Under the pieces are notes generated by a model. It worked only from the letters and a program-made list of their open reading frames with translations, did not search any database and was not told the DNA's origin. Of a stretch of 21,712 nt of DNA, positions 1 through 7,471 are shown in pieces. The stretch covers positions 1 to 21,712 of the forward strand of contig DATJBC010000132.1 in the NCBI GenBank assembly GCA_035515515.1, read 5' to 3'. The translations under genes and the position numbers were made by a program. Numbering within the stretch: position 1 is the stretch's first letter; each line of letters starts with the position of its first letter. The stretch is from DATJBC01 sp035515515 (lineage in GTDB: Bacteria > Actinomycetota > Acidimicrobiia > Acidimicrobiales > UBA8190).

Positions 1-1
1 C

Positions 2-1366
2 ACCCGCATGGCGAGCTCGCACACCGGGCACCTGGCGGGGTCCGACGCCGTCGTCGAGGGGCTCTTCGCCCAGTACGGCGTGGTGCGGGTGCGCGACCTC
101 GACGAGCTGCTCGAGACGGCCGCCCTGTTCGCCAAGCTGCCCCCCGGCACGGGCGGGCGCTGCTGCCTCTACTCCATCTCGGGGGGGTCGGGCACGCTCA
201 TGGCCGAGGTGGCCGAACAGGCGGGGACGCCGGTGCCCCTGCTCTCGGCGCGCACCCAGGCGGCCCTGCGGGAGATGATCCCCGACTACCTCACGGTGGC
301 CAACCCCGTGGACAACGGGGCGCAGTTCCTCCTGTCGGCGCCGGCCGAGGACCGCCGGCGCGTCTTCGAGCTGGTGTGCGCCGACCCCGGCGTCGACGTG
401 GTGGTGGTGGGGCTCACCGGCGCCCTGGGGCGGCTCACCGACCGCTTCGCCGAGGACATCGTGTCGTTCATCGACGACCTGCCCAAGCCGGTCGTGGTCA
501 CCTGGAACTCCTTCAAGACCGACGAGCCGGGGTTCCGCACGCTGGTCGAGGCGGGCGTCCCGCTGTTCCGCTCCTTCCGCAACTGCTTCGGGGCGCTGCG
601 GGCCCACGCCCGCTACACCGAGGCGTCGTCGTCGTTCCGGCCCCGCAAGGCGCCGTCACGGCGCCTGCCCGCCCAGGCGGCCGCCGCCCTGGGCGAGGCG
701 GGGACCGGGGGCGGCCCCCTGGGCGCCGCCGCCGCCCGGCGGCTGCTCGAGGCCTTCGGCGTGCCGCTGGCGGGTGAGGGCCTGGCCTCCTCGGCGGCGG
801 AGGCGGCCCGGATCGCCGCGCACCTCGGCTTCCCGGTGGTCATGAAGATCGCCTCTCCCGACTTCCCCCACAAGTCCGACGCCGGCCTGGTGCGCCTGGG
901 GGTGGCCAGCGCGGCGGAGGCCCGCGCCGTCTACGCCGAGCTGCTGGCGCGGGCGGCCAAGGCCCGGCGCGGCGCCCGCATCGAGGGCGTGCAGGTCCAG
1001 GCCCAGGTGGAGGGGGGCACCGAGATGATCGTGGGCGTGACGCGCGACCCCGTCTTCGGCCCCGCCGTGCTGGTGGGCACCGGCGGCGTGTTCGCCGAGG
1101 TCCTGGCGGACGTGGCCGTGCGCCCCCTGCCCATCGACCGACGCGACGCCCAGGAGATGGTGCGCGCCCTGCGGGGCCACGCCCTGCTGGCCGGCGCCCG
1201 GGGACGGGCCAAGGGCGACGTGCGCGCCCTCGTGGACGTGGTCATGGCGGTGGCCCGCCTGGCCACGGCGTGCGGCGAGCGCCTGGCCGAGCTGGACCTC
1301 AACCCCGTGGTCGTGGGCGCCCACGGCGCGCTGGCCGTCGACTCCCTCGTCGTGACCTCGGGCTGA
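2..1366 (+). CDS. ADP-forming acyl-CoA synthetase (acetate-CoA ligase family), N-terminus cut by window edge
   Basis: Fused NDP-forming acyl-CoA synthetase, the family that joins an acid and CoA using ATP to give ADP plus phosphate through a phosphohistidine. The visible part starts inside the CoA-ligase domain with the family motif SSHTG followed by LAG. The His of SHTG is, from memory, the likely phosphorylated residue. A flavodoxin-like second subdomain follows to about residue 200. A C-terminal ATP-grasp domain (about residues 230-450 of the visible part) shows VVMKIASPDFPHKSDAG, a GGTEM motif, GPAVLVGTGGVFAE and LDLNPVVV. The N-terminal CoA-binding Rossmann domain must lie upstream, because the frame is open to base 2 and the ATG at 8 falls inside a conserved motif. 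That ATG is therefore not the true start. The next gene begins 3 bp after the stop, so the two are probably co-transcribed. The acyl substrate cannot be told from sequence. Confidence 0.9.
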   Translation, partial: TRMASSHTGHLAGSDAVVEGLFAQYGVVRVRDLDELLETAALFAKLPPGTGGRCCLYSISGGSGTLMAEVAEQAGTPVPLLSARTQAALREMIPDYLTVANPVDNGAQFLLSAPAEDRRRVFELVCADPGVDVVVVGLTGALGRLTDRFAEDIVSFIDDLPKPVVVTWNSFKTDEPGFRTLVEAGVPLFRSFRNCFGALRAHARYTEASSSFRPRKAPSRRLPAQAAAALGEAGTGGGPLGAAAARRLLEAFGVPLAGEGLASSAAEAARIAAHLGFPVVMKIASPDFPHKSDAGLVRLGVASAAEARAVYAELLARAAKARRGARIEGVQVQAQVEGGTEMIVGVTRDPVFGPAVLVGTGGVFAEVLADVAVRPLPIDRRDAQEMVRALRGHALLAGARGRAKGDVRALVDVVMAVARLATACGERLAELDLNPVVVGAHGALAVDSLVVTSG

Positions 1367-1369
1367 GCG

Positions 1370-2497
1370 ATGGACCTCGAGCTCTCCGACGACCAGCAGG
1401 CCCTCCAGGAGTCGGTGCGCGCCGTGCTCGAGCGCGAGTGCCCCGTCGCCGTGGTGCGCGCCGTGGTGGAGGAGCACAAGCGGGCCGATGCGCTGTGGAG
1501 CCGCATGGTCGAGCTCGACTGGCCAGGCCTGGCCGTCCCCGAGGAGCACGGGGGGCTGGGGCTGGGCTTCGTGGAGCTCGCCGTGGTGGCCGAGCAGCTG
1601 GGCCGGGTGATCGCCCCGGCGCCGTTCCTCGCCACCGCCACGCAGTTCGTGCCGGCGCTGCTGGCCGCGGGCGACGACGCCCAGCGGGCGCGCTTTCTTC
1701 AGGCGGTGACCGGCGAGGGGATCGTGGGCACCCTGGCCGTGGCCGAGGCCGCCGGCCGCGTGGGCCCCGCCGCGGTGGCGGCGCGGGCGCGCCCCGACGG
1801 GGAGGGGTACGTGCTCGAGGGGGACAAGCACTTCGTCTTCGACGCCGACACCGCCGACGAGATCGTGGTGGCGGCCCGGCTGGAGGGGACGACCGGTGAC
1901 GACGGCATCGGGCTCTTCGTCGTGCCCGGCGCGTCGGTCGAGGCCGAGCCCCTGGCCGGCCTGGACGCCAGCCGCGTGTACGCCACGGTCGCCCTGGGCG
2001 GGGTGCGGGTCCCCCCCGAGCGGGTGCTCGGGACGCCCGGGGACCTCGGCCCGGTGCTCGTGGCGCTGTGCCAGGAGGCGGCGGTGGCGCTGGCGGCCGA
2101 GATGGTGGGCACGTGCCAGGCGATCTTCGACATCGTCCACGCCTACGTGCAGGAGCGCGAGCAGTTCGGCGTGAAGATCGGCTCGTTCCAGGCCGTCAAG
2201 CACAAGCTGGCGAACATGTACGTGGCGCTGGAGTCGGCCCGGGCCACCACCTACTTCGCGGCGGCCACCATCGCCGAGTCAGACGAGCGGCGCGACGTGG
2301 CGGTGGCCATGGCCAAGGCGAGCGTGGGCGACTGCCAGAAGCTCCTCGCCACCGAGGGCATCCAGTGCCTGGGGGGCATCGGCTACACCTGGGAGCACGA
2401 CATGCACCTCTTCGTCAAGCGCGCCAAGGCCGGGGCGGCCATGTTCGGCACCGGGGCCGAGCACCTCGAGCGCCTGTCGCACCTGCTGGGCCTGTAG
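1370..2497 (+). CDS. Acyl-CoA dehydrogenase (FadE-like)
   Basis: FAD-dependent acyl-CoA dehydrogenase of 375 aa, the normal family length, expected to oxidise an acyl-CoA to the 2-enoyl-CoA and pass electrons to ETF. The N-terminal helical domain (about 1-115) has EEHGGLGLG at 58-66. The middle beta domain covers about 118-215. The C-terminal helical domain carries REQFG at 263-267, the FAD-contacting Arg region, followed by FQAVKHKLANM, then GGIGYTWEHD at 335-344. The GSD-type signature of the other dehydrogenases in the window is not seen in the middle domain. This resembles one subunit type of actinobacterial heteromeric FadE pairs, but no adjacent partner gene is present. The ATG lies 3 bp after the preceding stop, indicating an operon with the CoA synthetase. 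Substrate unknown. Confidence 0.92.
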   Translation: MDLELSDDQQALQESVRAVLERECPVAVVRAVVEEHKRADALWSRMVELDWPGLAVPEEHGGLGLGFVELAVVAEQLGRVIAPAPFLATATQFVPALLAAGDDAQRARFLQAVTGEGIVGTLAVAEAAGRVGPAAVAARARPDGEGYVLEGDKHFVFDADTADEIVVAARLEGTTGDDGIGLFVVPGASVEAEPLAGLDASRVYATVALGGVRVPPERVLGTPGDLGPVLVALCQEAAVALAAEMVGTCQAIFDIVHAYVQEREQFGVKIGSFQAVKHKLANMYVALESARATTYFAAATIAESDERRDVAVAMAKASVGDCQKLLATEGIQCLGGIGYTWEHDMHLFVKRAKAGAAMFGTGAEHLERLSHLLGL

Positions 2498-2513
2498 CGC
2501 CCCCCGGGGGCGC
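2497..2513. terminator. GC-rich inverted repeat between convergent genes
   Basis: GCGCCCCCCGGGGGCGC is a perfect inverted repeat with a one-base centre. It begins at the last base of the acyl-CoA dehydrogenase stop codon and lies in the 43-bp gap before the convergent lipoprotein gene ends. No T-run follows on either strand. It may act as a bidirectional terminator or transcript-end hairpin. In DNA this rich in G and C, chance occurrence is also plausible. Confidence 0.35.
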
Positions 2514-2540
2514 CCGCCCCGGGCCCGGCGCGGGGACGGC

Positions 2541-3296
2541 TCAGGGGATGGACGGCTCGGTCACGACGGTGGCCCCCGCGGGCAGGCCGAAGTCGCTGTC
2601 GGGGGGGCTCGAGGACAGGCTGGTGAGGGTCACCGTGTCGCCGCCCGCCTGCACGTAGGCGAGCAGCCCGGCGGTGGTGACGCAGTCCTTGCCCGTCTGC
2701 CCCGCGCCCGAGTACGTCACGCACTTGGCGTCCTGTCCGGCGTAGCTGGCCGAGGAGAACGACACCGAGTAACCCGCGGCGTGCGCCTCGGCCTGGGCGG
2801 CCGCGCCCTGCAGGACGCCCAGGACGGTGTGGGGGTCGAAGATGGCGGTCAGCGCGGCCAGCGGGTTGGTCCCGCTGGCGGCCAGACAGCTCTGGGTGCC
2901 GCCGCTCGACGAGCAGAAGTAGGTCTTGGTGCCGTCGTTGATCACCGAGCCGCTGTCGGTGGAGAGGACGGACTTGGGCGGCTTCTGCTCCACCGTGATG
3001 GTCTGGCTCTTGCCGGCGCTCTGCACGCTGTAGGCGGCCTTGAACGTGCTGTGCTCCGCCGCCTGGACCTGCGACGAGAGCGCGTTCAGCTGCGCGGCGG
3101 TCCCGCCGCCGTTGCCCGCCGCCGCGCCCCCCGCGCTCGAGGAGGTGGACCCCGACGCCGTGGTGGCGGTGGAGCTCGGCGAGCTGCTGCACGCCGCCAC
3201 CGACAGGGCGAGGGCGGCCGCCAGCGCGCCGAGCACCGCGGTGCGCTGCGGCGCCCGCAGGCGCGGCGCGGTGGACGAGGAGGTGGCTGCGCGCAT
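2541..3296 (-). CDS. Putative secreted lipoprotein, unknown function
   Basis: Predicted 251-aa lipoprotein. After a basic N-terminus (PRLRAPQR) comes a hydrophobic stretch at about 19-34, then a lipobox VAAC with the acylated Cys at 36. A low-complexity Ser/Thr/Gly/Ala linker runs to about residue 65. The mature domain (about 67-251) opens with LNALSSQVQAAEHSTFKAAY and has four cysteines (128, 137, 192, 205) spaced as if for two disulphides. The layout, a linker then a beta-rich domain tracking a polymer or lipid, recalls LppX/LprG-like actinobacterial lipoproteins. I see no sequence match strong enough to name a family. The start is chosen because the signal peptide begins there and GGGAG lies 6 nt upstream. 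The frame is open further upstream but only overlaps the ligase gene. It sits 23 bp downstream of the AMP-ligase gene, so it may be the last gene of that operon and could bind or deliver the substrate at the envelope. Confidence 0.82.
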   Translation of the reverse strand: MRAATSSSTAPRLRAPQRTAVLGALAAALALSVAACSSSPSSTATTASGSTSSSAGGAAAGNGGGTAAQLNALSSQVQAAEHSTFKAAYSVQSAGKSQTITVEQKPPKSVLSTDSGSVINDGTKTYFCSSSGGTQSCLAASGTNPLAALTAIFDPHTVLGVLQGAAAQAEAHAAGYSVSFSSASYAGQDAKCVTYSGAGQTGKDCVTTAGLLAYVQAGGDTVTLTSLSSSPPDSDFGLPAGATVVTEPSIP

Positions 3297-3302
3297 GGAG
3301 GG

Positions 3303-3307
3303 CTCCC
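3303..3307 (-). promoter_or_regulatory. Ribosome binding site of the lipoprotein gene
   Basis: On the minus strand GGGAG lies 6 nt before the ATG at 3296. This fixes the start of the lipoprotein inside a longer open frame. Confidence 0.6.
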
Positions 3308-3319
3308 GGGGGTCGGTGG

Positions 3320-4852
3320 TCAGCGGCCGGCGCCAGGGTAGCCCCCGCCACCGAAGCGCGTGTCGAGCGCGTCGTAGTCCACCGCGAAGCCCTGGCGCGG
3401 GAGCGCGTCGACGAACTCCACCGTCTTGGGCTTCTTGTAGGACGCAATTGTCTGGCGGCAGTGGGCGATGATGTCCTCCGCGGAGGCGCGGGCACCCTCG
3501 CGCAGCACCACCACCGCCGTGACGTTCTGGCCCCAGGTGGGGTCGGGCACGCCGATCACCGCGGCGTCGGCCACGGCCGGGTGCGCCCGGAGGCAGCCTT
3601 CGACCTCGGTGGGGTAGATGTTCTCGGCCGCCGACTTGATGAGCCGCGTCTTGGGGCCGACGAAGGTGAGCGACCCGTCGGGCTCGAGCCGCCCGAGGTC
3701 GTTGGTGTGGTGCCACCCGCCCGCCTGGCGCTCGGCGTTCAGCTCGTGGCGGTTGAAGTAGCCGTTCATCACGGTGGGCCCGCGCACGGCGATCTCACCG
3801 GTCTCCCCGGGGGGGAGCTCGGTGCCGTCCGGGTCGAGGACGGCGATGCGCACGAACGGTGCGGGCCGCCCGCTCGAGCCCACCGAGGGCTCCAGGGCGT
3901 TGAAGGTCGCCAGGCCCATCACCTCGGTCTGGCCGTAGCCGGCCGGGCGCCGGCCCCACGGGCTGTCGTCGACGGTGATCATGGCCGTCCACTCCGGCTT
4001 GCCCGCGAACCCCCGCAGGGAGGACAGGTCGAAGCGGCCGTCGGCGTTGAGCTCGACGATCTGGTCCATGGTGGGCGGCATGATGAACGCGCCCGTGCAG
4101 CGCTCCTGTGCGATCAGCCGGCACAGCTCCTCGGCGTCGACCCGGGGGGTGAAGACGTTGTTCCCCCCGGCCAGGAAGGTGGCCAGCGTGGTCATGAAGG
4201 TGGCCACGTGGAACAGCGGGCCGCAGTCGAGGTAGACGTAGTCGGGACCCACGCCCTGGATCTGGGCGATGAACGAGCCCTGCACCACGAGCGCCCGGTT
4301 GGAGAGCAGCGCCCCGTTGGGCCTGCCGGTGAACGCCGCGGTGTACATCATGAGCACCGCGGCGCGCTCGTCGTCGTCCCCGGCGGGGTCGTGCTCGGCC
4401 CCGCCCGCCAGGAAGGCCTCGTAGCCGCCCTCGCCCTCCCCGTCGTGCTGCAGCCACAGGGCCTTCGATCCCGTCTCCTCGCGCACCGTGGCCAGGGCGT
4501 CGCCGATCTCGGCCTGCTGGAAGAAGACCACGGCCGGGTCGCTGTCCTCGACCACGAAGGCGAACTCCGCCGCGCTCTGGCGCCAGTTGGCCGGGCAGAA
4601 GACCGCGCCGATCTTGGCCGCCGCCAGGAGGCCCTCGAGGAGCCGGTGGCAGTTCTGCCCCAGCCACAACAGGCGGTCGCCGCCGCCCACCCCCGCGGCG
4701 GACAGGGCGTTGGCCAGCTTGTTCACGCGCCGGTCGAGGGCCTCGAAGCTCAGCCGGTGGTCCCCGCACACCGCCCCCAGCGACGCCGGCCGGGTGCGGG
4801 CGTGGGCGCGCAGGACGTCCGCCAGCGTGAGGTCGTGGAGGGGGTCCTTCAC
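3320..4852 (-). CDS. Divergent acyl-CoA synthetase-like (ANL superfamily) protein with altered active-site motifs
   Basis: A 510-aa protein with the overall FadD layout: N-terminal adenylation-type domain to about residue 395, then a C-terminal lid ending in the usual YKKPKTVEFVDALPR stretch. Several catalytic motifs differ from the family. The P-loop reads TAAFTGRPNG at 171-180 instead of T-S-G-T-T-G-x-P-K-G, so both the Gly and the Lys are lost. The motif with YGxTE is kept (YGQTE, 306-310). TGD becomes TND (383-385), and SGGENIYP becomes SAAENIYP (407-414). After LPR (484-486) the chain continues QGFAVDYDALD and a glycine-rich tail, so the A10 catalytic Lys is absent. The reading frame looks intact. 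I have an unverified memory of similar actinobacterial proteins with a Gly-rich GGGGYPG ending. The GTG start overlaps the stop of the PaaK-like gene as GTGA (4849-4852), implying coupled translation. It may be a ligase with unusual kinetics or a non-ligase descendant. Confidence 0.85.
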   Translation of the reverse strand: MKDPLHDLTLADVLRAHARTRPASLGAVCGDHRLSFEALDRRVNKLANALSAAGVGGGDRLLWLGQNCHRLLEGLLAAAKIGAVFCPANWRQSAAEFAFVVEDSDPAVVFFQQAEIGDALATVREETGSKALWLQHDGEGEGGYEAFLAGGAEHDPAGDDDERAAVLMMYTAAFTGRPNGALLSNRALVVQGSFIAQIQGVGPDYVYLDCGPLFHVATFMTTLATFLAGGNNVFTPRVDAEELCRLIAQERCTGAFIMPPTMDQIVELNADGRFDLSSLRGFAGKPEWTAMITVDDSPWGRRPAGYGQTEVMGLATFNALEPSVGSSGRPAPFVRIAVLDPDGTELPPGETGEIAVRGPTVMNGYFNRHELNAERQAGGWHHTNDLGRLEPDGSLTFVGPKTRLIKSAAENIYPTEVEGCLRAHPAVADAAVIGVPDPTWGQNVTAVVVLREGARASAEDIIAHCRQTIASYKKPKTVEFVDALPRQGFAVDYDALDTRFGGGGYPGAGR

Positions 4853-6171
4853 TCGTCGACCACCCGGGCGGCCTTGTACCCCGAGCGGGGGATGGTCTCG
4901 CGGGCGAGGATCTCGACGGTGGCGTCGATGCCCAGGTGCTCGCGCACCGCCGCCGCGCAGCGCCCGGCGAGGACGGCGTCGTCCTCGGTGGCGCCCGCGC
5001 CCTTCTCGACGCGCACCACGAGCGGCCGGTCCTCGTGGGCGGGCTTGACCATCTGCCACTCGAGGGTGGGCTCGGTCACGCCCGTCACGTGCCGCAGGGC
5101 GGACTCGACCTCGGCGGCCTGGAAGCGCTTGCCCTGCACGGCCATGAGGTCCTTGAAGCGCCCGCCCCACAGGCCCCGGATGCTCGTCTCGCCGCACGGG
5201 CACGGCTCGCGCAGGATGGCGCAGGCCTCCTCGAGGTCGTAGCGCACCAGGCCGTTGTCGCGGTCCAGCGTCGTGACCACGAGGTCGCCCCACTCGCCGT
5301 CGGGGACGTCCTCACCGGTGGCGGGGTCGACGGCCTGGACCACGGCCCAGTCCTCGTTGATGTGGGCGCCGGGCATCTGGCCGCAGGCCCCGCCCACGTA
5401 GGCGTAGCACTCGGCGCCCGCGGTCATGAGGGGCATGCCCTTGCCCATGCCGAAGCCGGGCATGCCCTTGAACTCGAGCCCGGCGTCCTTGGGGTCGATG
5501 CCCACCTTGGAGGCCACCTCGAAGAACCGGCCCGTGGAGAAGCCCATGAAGGGGATGTCGGGCTTGACCCGCGTCCAGAAGCGCAGGCCCTGCTCGGCCA
5601 GCTCGTCGGTGTCGGGGGGCGGCACCCAGATGTTGAGCATGCCGAAGTACTCGTAGGAGCCCGACAGCATGGGCCCGCCGCCGTAGAGGTAGGCGGGGTG
5701 GGCGTGGGTGACGATCATCCCGGGCCGGTAGCCGTAGCGCCACCACGTGCGGGCCGACGACTCGTACTCGATCCACAGGTCGCGTCGCGTCCACAGCGAG
5801 ATTGTCGGGGTGCCCGTCGTGCCCGTCGAGGTGCCGATGCGCACGGCGGCGCGGGCATCGGTGAAGCGGTACTGGCCGAAGGGCGGGTGCTCCCCCTCGG
5901 AGTCGCGCAGGTCCTGCTTGACGGTGAGCGGCACGTGGCGCAGGTCGTCGACGGTCTTCACGTCTTCGGGGGCGGCGATGCCCGCCTCGGTGAGCTTGTC
6001 CCTGAACAGCGGCACGGGGAGGTCGAAGACCTTGCGCAGGAGGACGCCCAGGCGGTCGTTCTGCAGGGCGCGCAGCTTCTCGGGGTCCATGGTCTGGATG
6101 TCGGGGTCCCAGTACTTCTGGTCGGGGTCGCGCGGCGGCGGTCCGATGACCTCGGGTCCGTAGCTGGGCAT
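4849..6171 (-). CDS. PaaK-like (phenylacetate-CoA ligase family) AMP-forming CoA ligase
   Basis: A 440-aa protein of the PaaK branch of the ANL superfamily, expected to form an acyl- or aryl-CoA with release of AMP. Its length is close to PaaK (about 430-440). The N-terminus has the usual YWDPDIQTM and ALQNDRLG segments. The P-loop is STGTTGTPT at 115-123. Further motifs include GDLVVTTLDRDNGLVRYDLEE and PCPCGETSIRGLWGG, the Cys-containing turn typical of the family. In the C-terminal lid an IPRSGYK segment supplies a Lys. Canonical PaaK has a more conserved RYRT-R-D motif, which here is RYDLEE, so the substrate is probably not phenylacetate. AGGAGG lies 6 nt before the ATG. It follows the acyl-CoA dehydrogenase by 27 bp and overlaps the next ligase by 4 bp, so the three genes form one operon. 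Confidence 0.88.
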   Translation of the reverse strand: MPSYGPEVIGPPPRDPDQKYWDPDIQTMDPEKLRALQNDRLGVLLRKVFDLPVPLFRDKLTEAGIAAPEDVKTVDDLRHVPLTVKQDLRDSEGEHPPFGQYRFTDARAAVRIGTSTGTTGTPTISLWTRRDLWIEYESSARTWWRYGYRPGMIVTHAHPAYLYGGGPMLSGSYEYFGMLNIWVPPPDTDELAEQGLRFWTRVKPDIPFMGFSTGRFFEVASKVGIDPKDAGLEFKGMPGFGMGKGMPLMTAGAECYAYVGGACGQMPGAHINEDWAVVQAVDPATGEDVPDGEWGDLVVTTLDRDNGLVRYDLEEACAILREPCPCGETSIRGLWGGRFKDLMAVQGKRFQAAEVESALRHVTGVTEPTLEWQMVKPAHEDRPLVVRVEKGAGATEDDAVLAGRCAAAVREHLGIDATVEILARETIPRSGYKAARVVDE

Positions 6172-6177
6172 GGGCGG

Positions 6178-6183
6178 CCTCCT
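6178..6183 (-). promoter_or_regulatory. Strong Shine-Dalgarno site of the PaaK-like gene
   Basis: A perfect AGGAGG on the minus strand, 6 nt before the ATG at 6171. It is the clearest SD site in the window and contrasts with the SD-less, probably leaderless starts elsewhere. Confidence 0.75.
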
Positions 6184-6198
6184 GTGCTGTCCGCCCCG

Positions 6199-7401
6199 TC
6201 AGCGGCGGGGCAGGCCGAGCACGCGCTCGGCGATGATGTTGCGCTGGATCTCCGACGTCCCCCCGGCGATGGTGCCGGCGAAGCTCTGCAGCCAGTGCAC
6301 GAGCCACGCCTCGCTGTCCCCGCGCCCCACCGAGGGCGCCTCGTGGCGCGTCAGGTCGAGCCCGGCGGCGCCCAGCGCCTCCCCCACGTCCAGCGCCAGG
6401 TTGCGGCGCATCTCGCTGCCGAGGAGCTTGAGGACGGAGTGCTCGGGGGAGGCCATGCCCTTGGCGAACTTGGCGAAGCCCCGGTAGCCGAGGAGCTTGA
6501 GCGCCTGCGACTGGACGTAGGCCCGGGCCACCGTGGCGCGCACCAGCGGGTCGTCGGCCAGGCGCCGCCCGTCGGGCAGCGGGGTCACGGCGGTGGCGAT
6601 GACGCGGTCGAGGATGCGCTCGGTGCCGCTCGCCTCGTTGATCCACAGCATGCCGCGCTCGTGCGCCAGCGAGCCGCCCGCCACCGACCAGCCCCGGTGC
6701 AGCTCCCCCACGAGGTTCTCGGCGGGGACCTCCACGTCGGTGAAGAACACCTCGTTGAAGTCCGCGTGCTCGCGGTCGGTGAGCTCGGCGATGGGCCGGG
6801 TCTGGATGCCCGGGGTCTCCATGTCGATGATGAGCACGCTGATGCCGGCGTGCTTGGCGGCCTCGGGGTCGGTGCGCACGAAGCAGAAGCAGAAGTCCGA
6901 GTCGTGCGCGCCCGAGGTCCACACCTTCTGCCCGTTCACCACGAAGCGGTCGCCCAGCAGCTCGGCCCGGGTGCGCAGGCCGGCCAGGTCGCTGCCGGCG
7001 TTGGGCTCGCTCATGCCCAGGCACCAGCTGATCTCGGCCCGCAGCGTGGGCAGGGCGTAGCGCGCCTTCTGGTCCTCGGTCCCCCAGTCGAGGATGGACG
7101 GGGTGATGATGGACAGCCCCTGGGGGTTGCAGCTGCGGGGCACGCCCAGGCGGGCGAGCTCCTCGAAGTACACCATCTGCTGCACCGGCGTGGCGTTGCG
7201 CCCCCCGTACTCGGGGGGCCAGCCCGGGACGAGCCACCCGTTGTCGAACAGCTTGCGCTGCCAGGCCCGCGCCCAGTCGGGGATGTGGGCCGAGGACCGC
7301 ACCCGCTCGGCCCGCTGCGCCGCGGGGGGCAGGTTGGCCTCCATCCACGCCCGCAGCTCGCCGCGAAACGCCTCGGTCTCGTGGTCGTAGTGCAGGAGCA
7401 C
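6199..7401 (-). CDS. Acyl-CoA dehydrogenase (FadE-like)
   Basis: A 400-aa acyl-CoA dehydrogenase. It has the helical N-domain with PPEYGG at 62-67, the FAD/substrate signature LGMSEPNAGSD at 128-138 and WTSGAHDSDF in the beta domain. The C-terminus GTSEIQRNIIAERVLGLPRR is the classic flavin-adenine contact and terminal motif of this FadE group. It should carry out alpha,beta-dehydrogenation of an acyl-CoA; the chain or ring substrate is unknown. The GTG start is chosen because conserved sequence (HETEAFRGELRAWMEANLP) begins right after it and a TACGAT box lies 6 nt upstream with no SD, compatible with a leaderless mRNA. It is the first gene of the 7401-2541 operon, preceded by a palindromic operator-like site. 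Confidence 0.92.
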   Translation of the reverse strand: MLLHYDHETEAFRGELRAWMEANLPPAAQRAERVRSSAHIPDWARAWQRKLFDNGWLVPGWPPEYGGRNATPVQQMVYFEELARLGVPRSCNPQGLSIITPSILDWGTEDQKARYALPTLRAEISWCLGMSEPNAGSDLAGLRTRAELLGDRFVVNGQKVWTSGAHDSDFCFCFVRTDPEAAKHAGISVLIIDMETPGIQTRPIAELTDREHADFNEVFFTDVEVPAENLVGELHRGWSVAGGSLAHERGMLWINEASGTERILDRVIATAVTPLPDGRRLADDPLVRATVARAYVQSQALKLLGYRGFAKFAKGMASPEHSVLKLLGSEMRRNLALDVGEALGAAGLDLTRHEAPSVGRGDSEAWLVHWLQSFAGTIAGGTSEIQRNIIAERVLGLPRR

Positions 7402-7407
7402 GGGGGG

Positions 7408-7413
7408 ATCGTA
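7408..7413 (-). promoter_or_regulatory. Candidate promoter (-10 TACGAT) of the 7401-2541 operon
   Basis: Minus-strand TACGAT fits the TANNNT -10 pattern and ends 6 nt before the GTG at 7401, placing transcription start at about the start codon. A CTGACA element (7434-7429) lies 15 nt upstream as a possible short-spaced -35, inside the palindrome. There is no SD before the GTG. Confidence 0.4.
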
Positions 7414-7417
7414 CCTG

Positions 7418-7435
7418 GCTGACGTTCGTGTCAGC
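7418..7435. promoter_or_regulatory. Palindromic operator candidate upstream of the acyl-CoA dehydrogenase operon
   Basis: GCTGACGTTCGTGTCAGC has perfect 6-bp arms (GCTGAC/GTCAGC) around 6 bp. Its inner 16 bp align without gaps with the palindrome at 9166-9181, sharing CTGACG and GTCAG at the same spacing. It overlaps the likely -35 region of the downstream minus-strand operon. That is the expected place for a TetR- or GntR-type repressor site. It lies in the 70-bp gap 7402-7471, which otherwise holds nothing I can name. Confidence 0.55.
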
Positions 7436-7471
7436 GAAGTGGGTCCGCACCCCGGCGGGCCCCGGACGCGC

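Noticed and set aside
656..2203. 515-aa open frame on the minus strand
   Set aside because: It is a shadow of the acyl-CoA synthetase and acyl-CoA dehydrogenase genes, which carry clear motifs on the plus strand. The composition is low complexity.
4936..7422. 828-aa open frame on the plus strand
   Set aside because: It is antisense to the PaaK-like and acyl-CoA dehydrogenase genes, has a His/Gly/Val/Arg-rich composition typical of GC-rich shadow frames, and shows no domain motif.
7443..7467. GTCCG/CGGAC inverted repeat as a terminator after the thiolase-fold gene
   Set aside because: It has 5-bp arms with a 15-nt loop and no T-run, which is within chance expectation.
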